A stretch of DNA of 64,000 bases from Lonicera japonica (GCA_021464415.1 CM038469.1:29195736-29259735); one strand, 5' to 3'; positions 1-11,928 are shown, counted from the stretch's first letter. Numbers and translations: made by a program. Notes: a model not told the origin generated them from the letters alone.

Positions 1-361
1 AATCCATTAATTGCAACAAAATAATTTTTATTCACTACGATAGGGTATGATATGATTATGTCCAAAGAAAAAAATATTGAAATATAAGTCTTAATTTAAG
101 ACAGCAAAAGTACTATTTATATATGGTCTATGTATATATATTTATTTATTATCACGTCTTTACTTTTTGAGAAAAATTATATCATAATTCGTAGTGCTAA
201 CTTGGTCTTCTCTGGATCCAAATTTTAGCTCCACCACTTTCTATTTATCAAATTGTCTCGCTGTTTCACATCTATCTCTTTGCGGCCCCTCTCTGTCAAA
301 TTCAATTTCTACACTGGCACACTTAATTGCATGGACGAATTTACTTGAGGCATATGCCCCC
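1..361. other. AT-rich intergenic sequence, no gene
   Basis: No convincing coding frame is seen. The short open frame at 194-415 runs into the terminal inverted repeat of the next element and has no recognisable domain. Bases 353-361 (TATGCCCCC) are the left target-site duplication of the MITE that follows. Confidence 0.6.
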
Positions 362-1014
362 GGGAGCGGCTCCTCTAGAGTGGGGCTTCCCACTCTAGAG
401 GTAAAGTGGCATTAATTGAGTGGGGCTTTTCTTCCTAATTAATATTTTTGTTTAGTGCGTGTATATGTAGCAGCTTTATTTTTCAATACCATTATTTATT
501 TTTGTTGAGTTAATGTAATACCATTCTCTATTTTTCATTTCTTCAAAATTGCATAAGTTAAATCTCAATGAAGAGTGAGGCAAAATTTTGATAACCAAAA
601 ATTCAATGCTAGTGTTCTTGATTGAGGAATCAGCTTCTCCATCAAACTAAAAATTGATGGATTTGTTGCGTCAAACAATATATACCAATCTCTCTCATTA
701 AAAAAAAAAATTAGTAAATCACAAATTAATTCTATTCCTTAGATAATTCTTTTCCTTCTATTCCTTAGATAATTCTTTTGATCGTGTCGGGTGTACCCAA
801 GATTTTCCCTTCTGCCAGCTTGTCTACCCAAGAGCGTTGATTTTATTTTTCAAACGGCGTTAAACCCCTAACAAAATTAAACGACACAGTATTTAAGTTT
901 TAAAACAAGTAATTTTTTGAAATAAAATCTGGAGCGTTAAATAAAATCCGACGGTCTCAATTAATGCCACTTTACCTCTAGAGTGGGAAGCCCCACTCTA
1001 GAGGAGCCGCTCCC
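362..1014. mobile_element. Mutator-like MITE with 59-bp perfect TIRs
   Basis: The first 59 bases (362-420) and last 59 bases (956-1014) are exact reverse complements, beginning GGGAGCGGCTCC. The 9 bases on each side are identical (TATGCCCCC at 353-361 and 1015-1023). A 9-bp duplication with long TIRs is the hallmark of Mutator-superfamily elements. The 653-bp body has no transposase frame, so it is non-autonomous. Each TIR also holds its own hairpin, CCTCTAGAGTGGG paired with CCCACTCTAGAGG. The perfect TIRs and duplication suggest a fairly recent insertion. Confidence 0.9.
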
Positions 1015-1594
1015 TATGCCCCCTCTCACTTTTCTCCGCATTTTACATTTTTATAGAGAAGTTTTCAAATGTTATTAAATGCTCCCCCTTAATTTAACAT
1101 TTTTTTAGAGTGTTTTTAAATGCACCTACATAATCCGTCTTCTCACTCCACAAAAAGTCAAATTTACGTTAATCTTAACCTAAAAGATAGCATAAAACTC
1201 ATTATACTCACCTCAATTTCTATACATTAAAAAAACGGTGCTAATTTATCTTGTCACCACTTAAATTTTAAAAAAAAAAAAATTAATTACAAAATTATAT
1301 TATTTATCTTTTCAAAGGTCTACAAGATATATAATTCTTCTTCATCGAAATCTTCTTCTCTTCTAAGTGGAAATGCTATAACTTGAGTTCCTTTTCTTCT
1401 TTGTTGGAATTGCTACAGCTCGAGTTTCTCTTTTTCTTAGTCGGAAACGGCACCATAATATCAACAGACCGAATTACACATTGTGAGTAGCATTAACGAA
1501 ACCCTAATGTCATCTATTTCACTGCCCTTACTTAGATCGGTTGCTTCTCTGCATTTAGAATTGCAGTTTTGATTGTTTAAGAGAGGAGATCATA

Positions 1595-1830
1595 GTATAA
1601 AAAAATAAGAGACAAGAGTATAGCATAAAAAAGTAAGAGAGGAAAGCGTAGCATAAAAAATAATAATAAGCCACATAACAAAATTTCGAAAATTTAGAAG
1701 TGAGCATAGCGTAAAAAAATACGAGAGGAGAAAGGATGGCATAAAATACATAAGCCTCGTACATAAATATAAAAAGTTTTATACGTGAGCATGGCATAAA
1801 AAAGTAAAGAGTGGAGAAATTATATACAAA
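1595..1830 (+). repeat. Degenerate A-rich tandem repeat
   Basis: The motif GCATAAAAAAGTAAGAGAGG recurs about five times with variable spacing, for example near 1623, 1650, 1707, 1738 and 1793. The open minus-strand frame across it (1555-1860) is a by-product of the low-complexity sequence and is not proposed as a gene. Confidence 0.5.
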
Positions 1831-2390
1831 AAAAAAAAGCATTGAAGGGTATATAGGCATCGAAGGGTGGTCAAATCTTGTATATAGGCATATGCTTGAA
1901 AATAAAAGTACTCAATGCAGTGGTTTAAATATGTGAATCTAAGGTATGTGCTCTATATTGAAGGGTATGTTTTTTGTTTCACAAGTCCCATTTCTAATGT
2001 AAATAAAAATCAATACAGGAATATAAATTAAAATACTATAACAATCAACTGTAAGAATCTCATGAATACTGTTACTAGTCTAATTGGGTATTTTCACTTT
2101 TATCTTTATATATTCATTAAATCAAAACATTGGACAAGCAATGCTTTGGGGTTAGTGGAGGCGGTAAAGAAAAGGAAAAAAAATTCCTATTTTTTTTCCC
2201 TCCAACCAGAAAAGGAAGGAGTTGATCAATTGAAGATCCACCATTGGTGATGGAGGTGTACAAAAAGACGACTTTTAAGGTCCATCAAAATTAATTGTTA
2301 ATAGAAGTTATGCTGATTTGTTCTCGAAAGAGTGGACGAGTTTTAGTTTGTTAATTTTAATTTTTAAGAGAGAGAGCTTCGGAAGAAGAG

Positions 2391-2990
2391 CCTGGGTGTT
2401 AGTAAAAAAAATTCTATGAATTGTGATATGAAATATCATATAATCGTTAAAAATATATTTATTACAATTAATATTTTATATTTTTTTATTGGTTATATGA
2501 CTTGTATGTAATTTTTAATGAAATTTATTAGAGAAGAGAGCCCAGGTGTTAGTAAAAAAATTAGTGTTTATGGTTTGGGATATAAAATATCATATAATCG
2601 TTAAAATTGTATTTATTACAATTAATGTTTTATATGTTTTCATAGGCATTATGACTTGTATGTAATTTTTAATGAAATTTATTAGGGAAAAATTGCCTGG
2701 GTGTTAGTAAAAAAAAATGTCTATGATTTATGATATGAAATATCATATATTCATTAAAAATGTATTTATTACAATTAATATTTCTTTTTTTATAGGTATA
2801 ATGACTTGTATGTAATTTTTAATGAAATTTATTAGGGAAGAAGAGCCTGGTGTTAATAACAAAAAATGTCTATGGTTTGTGATATGAAATATCATATGAT
2901 CGTTAAAAATGTATTTATTACACTAATATTTTACATTTTTTCATAGGTATTATGACTTGTACGTAGTTATTAATAAAATTTATTTAGAAC
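2391..2990 (+). repeat. Four tandem ~150-bp units
   Basis: A unit starting CCTGGGTGTTAGTAAAAA begins near 2391, 2541, 2696 and 2846, so the period is about 150-155 bp. Each unit carries a palindromic TGATATGAAATATCATA core and the block ATGACTTGTATGTAATTTTT. The units differ from each other by scattered substitutions and small indels. The array lies in the right half of the TIR-flanked element. Confidence 0.85.
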
Positions 2991-3213
2991 GATATAATTT
3001 TTATTATTATGTTTAATTTTTGTGCAAAAATTATTGTTATTTAATATTTTTACTTTTAGCGATGAAACATTATCGTCCATATATTATTTCAGTAAACTCA
3101 CCCTACCACTAGGGTGAATTGCAAGTTTTTTCAGATAATTGGTGAGGTGAGAAGAAAATATTTTCATGCTGAAGTGAGAAGACGGATTTTGTGGATGCAT
3201 TTAAGAACACCCC

Positions 3214-5921
3214 TTTTTTTATGAGACTTGTTTGGATGTTGTGCTTATACTATATATATACTTACAAATATTAGTTTTTCCGATTAAGCAATCCCTTCAT
3301 AATTGAGAGTCCTAAATTAGAGTTCAATTTACTCTTTAAAACATAATCAATGCATCATATCTCATGATAAGAAATAAATTTATTTTTAACCTTTGATTAT
3401 ATTAAAAATAATATATTCTTAAAAACATATGATACTTTGACACTCTAAATAAAAGCATTAGTTTCAAAAAAATCATCACTTACAAAGTGTCACAATTTCT
3501 TAATTTGTTCATTATGTTATGCTGAAAAAATTATTTAATTATGTTCAATTGCGCTCCTCCTGACATATATTCGTGGCTCCGTCCCTGTCTAATTGAACTA
3601 TCTACCTCCACCACAACTACAACCACAAACCATCCGTATCCGCTGAGGTATATCCCTCAGGTCAGTGCTTAGGTTTTTAATTGATTATGTATGGGCTGGT
3701 CTGTTGGTATAAGGAGGTTGGTTTGTGGTTCATTAATTGGGTGCGCACTGGTGGTTTAGTTGCGTGACTTTGTGGTTAGGTTGCGGTGTGGCGGTGGAGG
3801 TGGAGAGATAGGTGGGAGGGCGGTGGTTTCGTTGGGTTTGGCCGGTGGATAAATTGAATTTGAGAGAGAGAGAGAGAGCTGGGTAAATAGGTATACACTT
3901 TAGAGACATTTTTCTTTTCTTTTTTAAGAATTTGTTTAAAATTAAACCCAAAACTTTTTTTTTTTCCATTTCCTTTTAAACTTTAGCTCTTATTATTAAT
4001 ATGAAATTAGGCCTACCCTTTTGTTTTTATAAATATTAGATTTTATTCGTGTGTGCTACTTGTATTAAAATTACCTATATAAAATAAACATTTCAGCTTA
4101 TTTTCATAGTTATTTAATATGAACCCATTCATTTTTCCCCTCACCTGTAAATAATTTTAAAATATCGAGAGAATTTTAAAGATTATGAAAATAGAAAAAT
4201 CATATTGTGCATTTATATCTTATCTCTAAAAATACGCTACAATTTCTTGTATTTTTTAAGCAAAATTTGGACTTAAAACTTGGACATAGTTTTGAGCAGT
4301 CCAGCTTGTAGGGATAGCCCAGAGCTATCCTGGCCCAATTGCATGAAGAAGAAAATTATTTCTTAACACAAAAGCCCATAAACAAAATCAAGATTCAATC
4401 TTGTAGAGGGCCGTAAATTTACTTCAAAAAAAAATTACGGAAAGATAATATATAAGGTATTTTTGTTCACTAATCATTATTATTTCCACTTTGTTATCCT
4501 TATAACGCATAGGAAATTTATAAAATTATAAAATTTGTACATGCTAAATTTATTTGAGCGGAATATCTTAACTTTTCTTAATACTTTATTAGCCAATCTA
4601 AGTAATATAAGGGTTGAGCAAGTATTAAATTATTTTATATAGTTAAATAAGAGGTTTAAATTAAATTTTGCAAAGGGCCATTATAAAAAATTTAATTAAA
4701 TAAAGATAAATATACTATATATAAAAGTGATGGCCCTTCCTATAAATTTAGGAATTCAAGGCCTTGCAAAGCACTGCTTCAACTATTTTAATTAGATTTG
4801 AGTGCGATGCTCTCAATAACTTATCATGGAATTCACCAGGTTCAAGCTCGAAGATTGCACCTAATCGGAGTTGGCTCATTCATAAAGTTCATAGTGGTAG
4901 TCCTAGTTGACATAGGGATTGAGAGGGGAGCATTAGGGGTCGAATCACCGATATAATTTAAAGTAAAATATTTTTTTTTCTAGATTACATCGTTTTGTAA
5001 GGTTAACAATTTGTGATAACATACGATTGCATAACTCCGGGTTGAGCCTAAACTAATTAGTGTCATATTCTTGTAGGAACAAAGTTTGAAATAATAGGTT
5101 AAACGGTAAAAAAATCGTAATGAATTTTTACCCTTTTAGCACTTTTCGTGACCAACTATTTTGTCATCAACCGTGGTAATTGACTTTTTAATTGTTATCA
5201 ATTAGGTTCATCCATTAAAAAAACTTAACGGAATACTAAATTTATTTACAAAAATACTCCAAACTTTTAATGTATTTACAAAATCACCCCTAACCTTTTA
5301 ATTTTATATCTTATGTATTTACAAAGACCAACCTTTTACTAAAAATCTATTTAGTACGCCAAAATCTATTGCAGAACAAAAAATGTCATCTTTCTTGGAT
5401 TTCTAAAAGATTACACCTCTAATTATACTAAAGACGTTTCCACTAACGTAATTGAAGTCATATCACAAAACGTATTCATCGATAATAATGATCTATTTCA
5501 ATAGTCAAATAATTTTAAATAAAGGAAGTAATGCCTTGTTAAAGCTAGCTGCTTATTTGTTTAGTACCTTCATTGTCTAATCTTCCGTTGAAATTTTCTT
5601 CCCCGCAACAATAAAGCGGCTATTCGATATCACATTTTTGAAGAAAAATCGACGGTACTTAAGATGATCTTCTTTTTTTTTTTGGCTAGGATAGATCTAG
5701 AAGATGCCAAGGGGAAGGGGGAATGAGTGTCCTGGATCGAATTAGTTTACGAAAAAATAATTATTTTTTCTTTCTCTATTTATTTTTCGAAAATAGAAAG
5801 GTTTAAGGCCTCATCTTTTAACGATAATTCTCTCAATTTTTTTCTAGTCTCAACTCTCAAGTCTAAGTAGGTATCTTTTTCAATTCGACTAGTTCACTTG
5901 TTTTTTTTTTTTTGGCTAGCA
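3214..5921. other. Intergenic AT-rich sequence, no gene recognised
   Basis: No supported gene. A short stretch at 3565-3587 (GTGGCTCCGTCCCTG) resembles the end of a hAT-type non-autonomous element, but no matching left end was found. A GA run lies near 3862-3878 and a T run near 5667. A small hairpin, GGGATAGCCCAGAGCTATCC, lies near 4312. Confidence 0.5.
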
Positions 5922-5999
5922 GAGCCTCTCTCTTTTGTTGGCATTCGTAGAACGGCTAATGTAGTTGCTAATTGGATGACTAGACATGCTCTTAAATAA
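5922..5999 (+). pseudogene. LINE RNase H C-terminal fragment
   Basis: The frame from 5922 reads about 25 residues to a TAA at 5997-5999, including the string RRTANVVANWMTRHAL. This resembles the conserved C-terminal segment of the RNase H domain of plant L1-type LINEs (R-x-A-N-x-V-A-x-x-x-A-R-x-A). No upstream LINE domains are recognisable next to it, so it is probably a decayed 3' scrap. A chance match over this short length cannot be excluded. Confidence 0.35.
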
Positions 6000-6955
6000 G
6001 GTTCTTGGCGTGTCAATGTGAATTGTATCTCTCATAAACTTATTTTATTAGTTTGTAAAAAACTTTTGTAGTTGTTAGTAGCGGGCTTCTTAATGTCAAA
6101 ATAAAATAAAATATATATATATATATAAAATAGATTTGCAAAACTAAATATATGTTTTTTAAATATATAAAGGAAATATTAAAAACCATAAAATAGAATT
6201 GCAAAACTATATGTATAATATATAAAGGGAATATAAAAGAAGAGGAGGGCAAAGTTACAGCCAACGACATAAAAGTTTCGATAGATTTTTTTATCTGAAC
6301 ATGGTACCTTAAAGCATATCAGGGGGCATATTCGATATTCGATATTGCAAATTCCATGATGTGGGGCATAAGTGGGTCCCCTTTGTTTTGCATCTAAGTT
6401 TTATTTTGACTTGATTTTCGACTTTCCCTAATAAAAATAAGGAATTTATTATTGTTAGGTAATAACATTGTGTGAATATTTTTGTTTTAATATAAAATAA
6501 AAAAAAATGAGGTGGTTTGTTTTAACAAATAATAATTACTCTGTCAATGGTATGTCTCAAAAATAAATACATGTATATAATACAAAGAAGTTTCACACAT
6601 CCAAGAGTCATTATTTTCTCTTCTTTTTCCTTTTCAAAAGGAAAAACTTAAAATTTATTAATATTGAAGGAAATTACAAGACTAGATGGGCATGAACCAA
6701 CATCTAGGAGACTGCTAAAGTAAACTAATATAAGAAAATGAGAATAATTTTTTTTTTATTATAGTGGACAAGTTAATGGATATCCTCTTTGGCCTACTGT
6801 TCTTGCGAATTGGATCATTAAAACAAATTCATTCCAAGAGCAATTGATCAACGTATCAAGTTTATGATTTACTTCACCCAGTCACCTAGATCGATCCATT
6901 TGTTATTTTCTTTTTCTACACAAGACACTTTAAATAGACTTAGGGATGAAACCAT
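6000..6955. other. Intergenic sequence, no gene recognised
   Basis: AT-rich sequence with a TA microsatellite near 6112-6127. The minus-strand open frame at 6040-6270 is low-complexity (Phe/Ile/Tyr-rich) and lacks any domain. Confidence 0.5.
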
Positions 6956-7575
6956 GATTCAATTTTGCAGGTACCACAAATTTAATGGAAAAAAAGTTGT
7001 TAAACAATCAACTAAAAGATCCATAATTAGGGTTTAGGGGCGATGTTAAAGTATTAAATTACTTTTATTTGGCCAGTAGGATTTAGATTAATTTTGGATG
7101 GCCAATGTATAAAATTAACTTAAATGTTGATAAATGTGCTATATATAAAAATAAGTTACAAAATGTTGGGTTCCGGAGAGGATGAGGGTGGGAGGCTTGC
7201 ACTAGTTTCGTTTAACTTCCTCGAAATTCTTATCTTTAAGGTATCATTATTTACACACATGATTCAATTTTGCAGGTGCCACAAATTTAATGGAAAAAAA
7301 GTTGTTGAACGATCAACTAAAAGATCCATAATTAGGGTTTAGGGGCGATGTTAAAGTATTAAATTAATTTTATTTGGCCAGCTATAGGATTTAGATTAAA
7401 TTTTGGATGGCTAATATATAAAATTAACTTAAATGGTGATAAATGTGCTATATGTAAAAATAAGTTACAAAATGTTGGGTTCCAGAGAGGGTAAGGATGG
7501 GGGGTGGGAGGCTTGCGCTAGTTTCGTTTAACTCCCTCGAAATTCTTATCTATAAGGTATTGTTATTTACACACA
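6956..7575 (+). repeat. Tandem duplication, period 305 bp
   Basis: Two copies start GATTCAATTTTGCAGGT at 6956 and at 7261. They share the blocks ATAATTAGGGTTTAGGGGCG, AAATGTTGGGTTCC and TTCGTTTAACT. Differences are scattered substitutions and small indels, so this is a moderately old local duplication. No domain is seen in the frame at 7124-7342. Confidence 0.85.
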
Positions 7576-8920
7576 TCATAACACTCTTTAATATGCCATA
7601 TCTTCTTAACATTCCTATAGTATGATTTTACTCTTCTTAACACTATGACCATTCCCCTATTTAATATTTAGATTAATTTGTAATAATAATAATAATAATA
7701 ATAATAAATTAAATCAATCTTACTCTCTCATCTTCTTCATCTCTTCCCTCCTTCTTCACACCAATCAACAACATTTCTGGTCAACAATGTCAACACCACC
7801 GCCACTGCCACTGCCATAGTTCTACACCTTTGTTGAAACAAAAGGCAAAGGAATCAAAAAAACTCTTCATAGTGGTATGTGTATCAAGAACCCATCTTTA
7901 TCTATCTCTAGATCTTTCAATTTAAAGTGGTATGTGTACGAAGCTTTACTCGCTTTAACATAATCAAGTATGTGTGAATGTAGTCAATTGTAATCCACCG
8001 AGTACATGCCTTTATTTGTTTTCAAGCAGAAACATTGCGTTGGCTCATGGGCAATGAGATAGTGCAAGTGCATTTGGTTCACATGAGTCGAGGCAGTGCA
8101 TGTGCACTCGGTTCACATAGGTCGAGGCAAATTATGTCAACCGATTTTGGTAAAATGAACATACTTAGCCACCAACAGAATAGTGCTTGTAAAACTCGGT
8201 AAGCATGGGCCAAGTCAATCTTCATTCGCAATGTTTTTTCCTCTAAGTTACATCAATGGAATAATGCTTGTAAGAAAAGGAAGAAGAAGAAGACATATGT
8301 GATGATCAGTGAAGAAGAAAGCAAATGTTGTATTTGGATCCAAGGATTGTGTTTGGATGAAAGAGTTGTATTCGAGTGGTAGGGTGGTTTTGTGAGTATA
8401 GTGGTAATGATTTGATGTATTATATTAATTTGAGTTATTAATGTAAATGATGAGAATTATTAATTGTTAGTTATAGGAATAAATATAAAGAGGGGGGGGG
8501 GGGTTTGGGTTCATAAATTAAAATATATATATATATATATATGAGATAAAGTGTTAGAAAGTATTTTTATGTGTATAATTATATGTCGCCCTATGTTTAC
8601 TGGTCAATTAGCTCATATGGCAAAAAGAATATAAATAGTAATATATGTATACATAATTATAGGTAAATAAAAATATTTTATTTAATTATTAAATTAGAAT
8701 AATTTTTTTCAATCAAATTGGTAGATAACTTGCGCTTGTGGATTCCTTTTATTTTTGCACCCTAAGATTAAACTTGCCTTTAATTTTAGTTTAGTTAATT
8801 AGTAGCTTTAATTTAGTTTCAATTTTCTTTCATATTCCCCGAGTCTATCATTTTTTTTTCCTTTCCATTCTTCCCTTTGAGAAAGATAGCTAGAGAAATA
8901 GATTACTTGCTTTCCCTGTG
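7576..8920. other. Intergenic sequence with microsatellites
   Basis: There is a (TAA)n tract at about 7678-7706, a G run at about 8491-8503 and a (TA)n tract at about 8523-8541. A CT-rich stretch at 7720-7760 looks leader-like, but no supported frame follows it. Bases 8916-8920 (CTGTG) are the left target-site duplication of the solo LTR. Confidence 0.5.
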
Positions 8921-10270
8921 TGTGAGAATCCGCAAATGCGACCCCCGGGTCTCGTCCCCGTTCGTTTGGGCGTCTGAAGCGTCGGAACGGATTCCGTCGC
9001 TCCATTTGCTTGGAGTTGTTTGATGATTCTTATCATGTGTCCCTACGTCTATTCTAGATGCAAAGGGATTCGTTCAGAGTCGCCAGTACGTTTTACGAGA
9101 AAACGGACAAAAAGGGTTGTGTAAGGGAAAGGCTACAGATAAGCCTTTCTTTACACATTTGTCTGCGAAACCAGGATTCTATAGGGTTCGGGAACTATAT
9201 TACGGTTTGGGAAGGTGTTAAGCACCCATTCCGCCCTTTCGGTCTCTAGTGGTCTTTATATGTTTATTCTATGTTGAAAAACTTGGATGCTTTTACTGAC
9301 AGTCTACTACTTTTTAAATGAAAACCCTAATTTTTGGGGAAAACGGGGAAAAGGGATAAAAACCTTTGTGTTCCGAGATCTGATTTTTTGTTTATTGAAA
9401 GATGTAAATACAAATGACAAAACCTTTTATTTTGAAAGAGTATCCCGTATTATTTCCTCAGATAATGACGGTTTTCTCGATTTGTGATTACTTTTGTAAA
9501 AGTTCGGATCTATGTCGGGACTGATTTAATATGGAACTAGAACTTTTTGGGGAGAGTTATCAATCACGTCACAGTCTATAGAGAAGACAGGATATGTTGA
9601 TTCCAATTCCTAGATAAGTCGTATCAGTCCGGGTTTTGAAAACAGAATTTTATCCGGACAATAACATACTTACTCTTCTGGTTTTGCAAATAGTTTTATC
9701 AGGGTCTTTTGTTTTGAAAACGGTAGACTATTTATAACTTGGCAATAAGTTTATTCAAATAAAACGTGGACAAAATAACAGAAATAAAACAAGTATACAG
9801 ATAGACCTGTTTTTCGAGCGCGTTAGGAATCTGACACAACCACGTTGCCACTTCGCTTACCAGGACGGGGATCGACCTGCCCGGTCAGGTCGCGGGGTGC
9901 GGGGCAGCGCCCCGTTAGGAAAAAATCGGATTCTAAAAGTTTACAAAAAAACTAACATGCGAATATCTTATTTAATTACGAGAAGAAACTTTATTTACTT
10001 TCCCGACGAGAATAATAAGAAAGAGAATATAATACGGCAGAGAGATCTCCGGCGATAACAATCTTCTCCTTCTTCAGATATTTCCGAGAATTCGATTCCA
10101 GAGACGGGACACGTCGAGTGTCGAGAATAGATTCGATAATTCTTCAGAGATAAGATGATAATATCGAATGTTTGATAATAAAATCAGACTAAAGCTCCAG
10201 ATTTTCCAGATTCAAATTCCTTTCTTTAACCCTTGGGGGTGTTGGCCTATTTATACTGCTCGGGGAAGAT

Positions 10271-10610
10271 TGTCGCGCGACATTTCCCCAAAAAAGGCAA
10301 ATGTCGCGCGACATATCTGTTTGTCGCGCGACAATCGGCTGAAGTGATGGGTCCTGACACTGTGATGTGTCAGAAAGTGGTTGGTCGGGTGCAGAGAGGG
10401 ATTGTCGCGCGACATAGTGGGATTGTCGCGCGACAAGCGGCTGAAGTGATGGGTCCTGACACTGTGATGTGTCAGAAAGTGGTTGGTCGGGTGCAGAGAG
10501 AGATTGTCGCGCGACATAGTGGGATTGTCGCGCGACATTCCAATGATTATCGCGCGACAATGTGATATGTCATGCGACAATCCTTCATAAAAAAGGTTTG
10601 TCGCGCAACA
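10271..10610. repeat. Cluster of 12-bp palindromes TGTCGCGCGACA
   Basis: Seven perfect copies of the palindrome start at 10271, 10302, 10322, 10403, 10424, 10505 and 10526. Three one- or two-base variants start at 10548, 10568 and 10599. All lie just downstream of the TATA-like element of the solo LTR, so they would be in the LTR transcript. Open frames across the cluster on both strands arise from the repeated palindrome and are not genes. Confidence 0.95.
10322..10525 (+). repeat. Two 102-bp tandem units inside the solo LTR
   Basis: The block from the palindrome at 10322 repeats at 10424, with a period of 102 bp. Each unit contains GGCTGAAGTGATGGGTCC and AGTGGTTGGTCGGGTGCAGA. The copies are nearly identical, so the duplication is recent or homogenised. 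It amplifies the palindrome number. Confidence 0.92.
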
Positions 10611-10724
10611 AACCCCCCCCCCCCGGGGTAGTTTCGGATGCTCGGGTGGGTCCCGGGCTCCAAAAACAGTAGTCTCGTAGGTCGTTTAGGGTTCTTGCGG
10701 GGGTCACGGATCGGGGTGTCTACA

Positions 10725-11566
10725 CTGTGGTTTGAACTTGGACTTTTTCAAGTATACTATAACTTGACCGCCTGCGCTTGGGTGAATCAACTTGCTCTTT
10801 TTGAGCGTTGTCGGTTACAATATTCTCATTCGAGATTTCGTATTTTGAAAATAGTAAATCATATCTTTATTGTAAATAGCTTTAAAAATATATTTCTCAA
10901 TATATATTATCGAGTAATCATTCATGAAATCATCTCCTAGCCGATTCTAAAGATTGGAGCAATTTAATAATCAAGAGCCGAAAATATAAATTAAAAAAGA
11001 AATGAAAAACCATAAATAAAAACTAAAAAACAAAAGACAAACAGACCAAATAACAAAACAAAGTCAACATAAATAAATAATAAAAACACAAAAGGAGCCT
11101 TAGCTAAATTAACAACCTAAAACTACAAATATCTACCCTAAACTTATACTTTTCATTACACGTTGCTCCTAAACATCTACCTTGAACTTATACTTTTCAT
11201 TACACGTTGACCCACATTGACCCCTCCGGCCACCAGACTCAACAATCCCCGCCCTAATTATAACACTTGGCCTTGATCTTATGCATCCGCCCCCTTCCAG
11301 CCCCCAAACATTGCATACCTAACATAAAACCCAGGATTCAGGTGGGGCGGTGGCCCCCTTGCCCCCCATGGGCCTTCGCCCCTGCCTATAAATCTAAGTG
11401 TACGTTATTTTCATAACATCTTTTTAACCACCTTAAAATAATTCCATAAAAATTGTAGCAAAAACATTTACATAATTTATATCTAATATATATCATTTAT
11501 TTTAAAATTGTTCAATCAATTTATAGCTTTTTAATTAAACTCGCCTATATTGCAAAAATAATTGTG
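10725..11566. mobile_element. hAT-like element fragment and AT-rich flank
   Basis: The stretch at about 11310-11390 (GGTGGGGCGG ... GGGCCTTCGCCCCTG) closely resembles the right end of the hAT element at 52778-53814, and both follow an AC-rich body with CATTACACGTTG-like text. A 46-bp local duplication, CTTATACTTTTCATTACACG, starts near 11142 and 11188. No left terminus or target duplication was found, so this is called only as a fragment. No gene is seen. Confidence 0.4.
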
Positions 11567-11571
11567 GTTTC

Positions 11572-11927
11572 TGAAAGTCCCATTGGGTATCATTTAGTCG
11601 GGCAATTTAGGATTGTCCATTTCGAGCAAAAATGCTCTAGAAAAGCAAACCCCAGTCCAGCCGTGCGTGCTACGAAAATTTTTCTATGCTGGATTTGAAG
11701 CGAAGTTCGGATTTATTGACTAATGCTCAACAGGTATATTTTTTATGTGCTCTTTAATGTGAGATTTTATATACATTTCAAAATTATTTTTTTAAAGAAA
11801 ATTTAGTGTTTTTATTAAAATGATTTTTAAAAGGAGAGTGTTAAGTTGAATTAGTGCTTTTGCTTGGTTCCACGTGAAGCATGTACCATTGTGTTTTTTG
11901 ATTGGCTGCTTGTATATGTTGTGAGAC
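11572..11927 (+). repeat. Truncated 5' LTR of deleted copia element
   Basis: These 356 bases align end to end with 12318-12673, the start of the 3' LTR, with differences seen at two positions (TCGGGCA versus TCAGGCA and ATGCTCT versus ATGGTCT). At 11928 the sequence switches directly to polymerase coding sequence. About 1.49 kb of LTR, the primer-binding site, gag and most of pol were therefore lost at this junction. Confidence 0.9.
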
Positions 11928-11928
11928 A

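Larger units (their letters stand above)
1108..3213. mobile_element. TIR-flanked element of unassigned family
   Basis: Bases 1108-1149 and 3171-3213 form an imperfect inverted repeat of about 42 bp, sharing the core AATCCGTCTTCTCACT. This suggests a roughly 2.1-kb DNA element. No transposase frame is seen. The body is A/T-rich, with degenerate A-rich repeats on the left and a four-unit tandem array on the right. I could not define a target-site duplication, so the boundaries are inferred from the inverted repeat only. Confidence 0.4.
8921..10724 (+). mobile_element. Solo LTR, gypsy type likely
   Basis: The 1804-bp block begins TGTGAGAATCC and ends GGGGTGTCTACA. It is flanked by an identical 5-bp duplication CTGTG (8916-8920 and 10725-10729). 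These are LTR-type ends, and no internal region is present, so this is a solo LTR left by LTR-LTR recombination. The start, the AGAGTCGCCAG block near 9077, the AAGGTGTTAAGCACCC block near 9211 and the ending resemble Tat/Ogre-type gypsy LTRs; this clade assignment is from memory. A TATA-like CTATTTATACT lies at 10246. It is markedly more GC-rich than its surroundings. Confidence 0.88.

Noticed and set aside
3565..3587. Complete hAT element ending at 3587
   Set aside because: Only one terminus-like stretch was seen. No matching left end or 8-bp duplication could be found.
10189..10580. Three overlapping open frames on both strands of about 110-123 codons
   Set aside because: They are created by the repeated palindrome and the 102-bp tandem unit, which translate to repeating VARQS/SRDN text. 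No domain, and they lie inside a solo LTR.
10271..10610. CRISPR-like array of short palindromic repeats
   Set aside because: The spacing is irregular, part of the regularity comes from a 102-bp duplication, and the context is a plant LTR. There are no cas genes or unique equal-length spacers.
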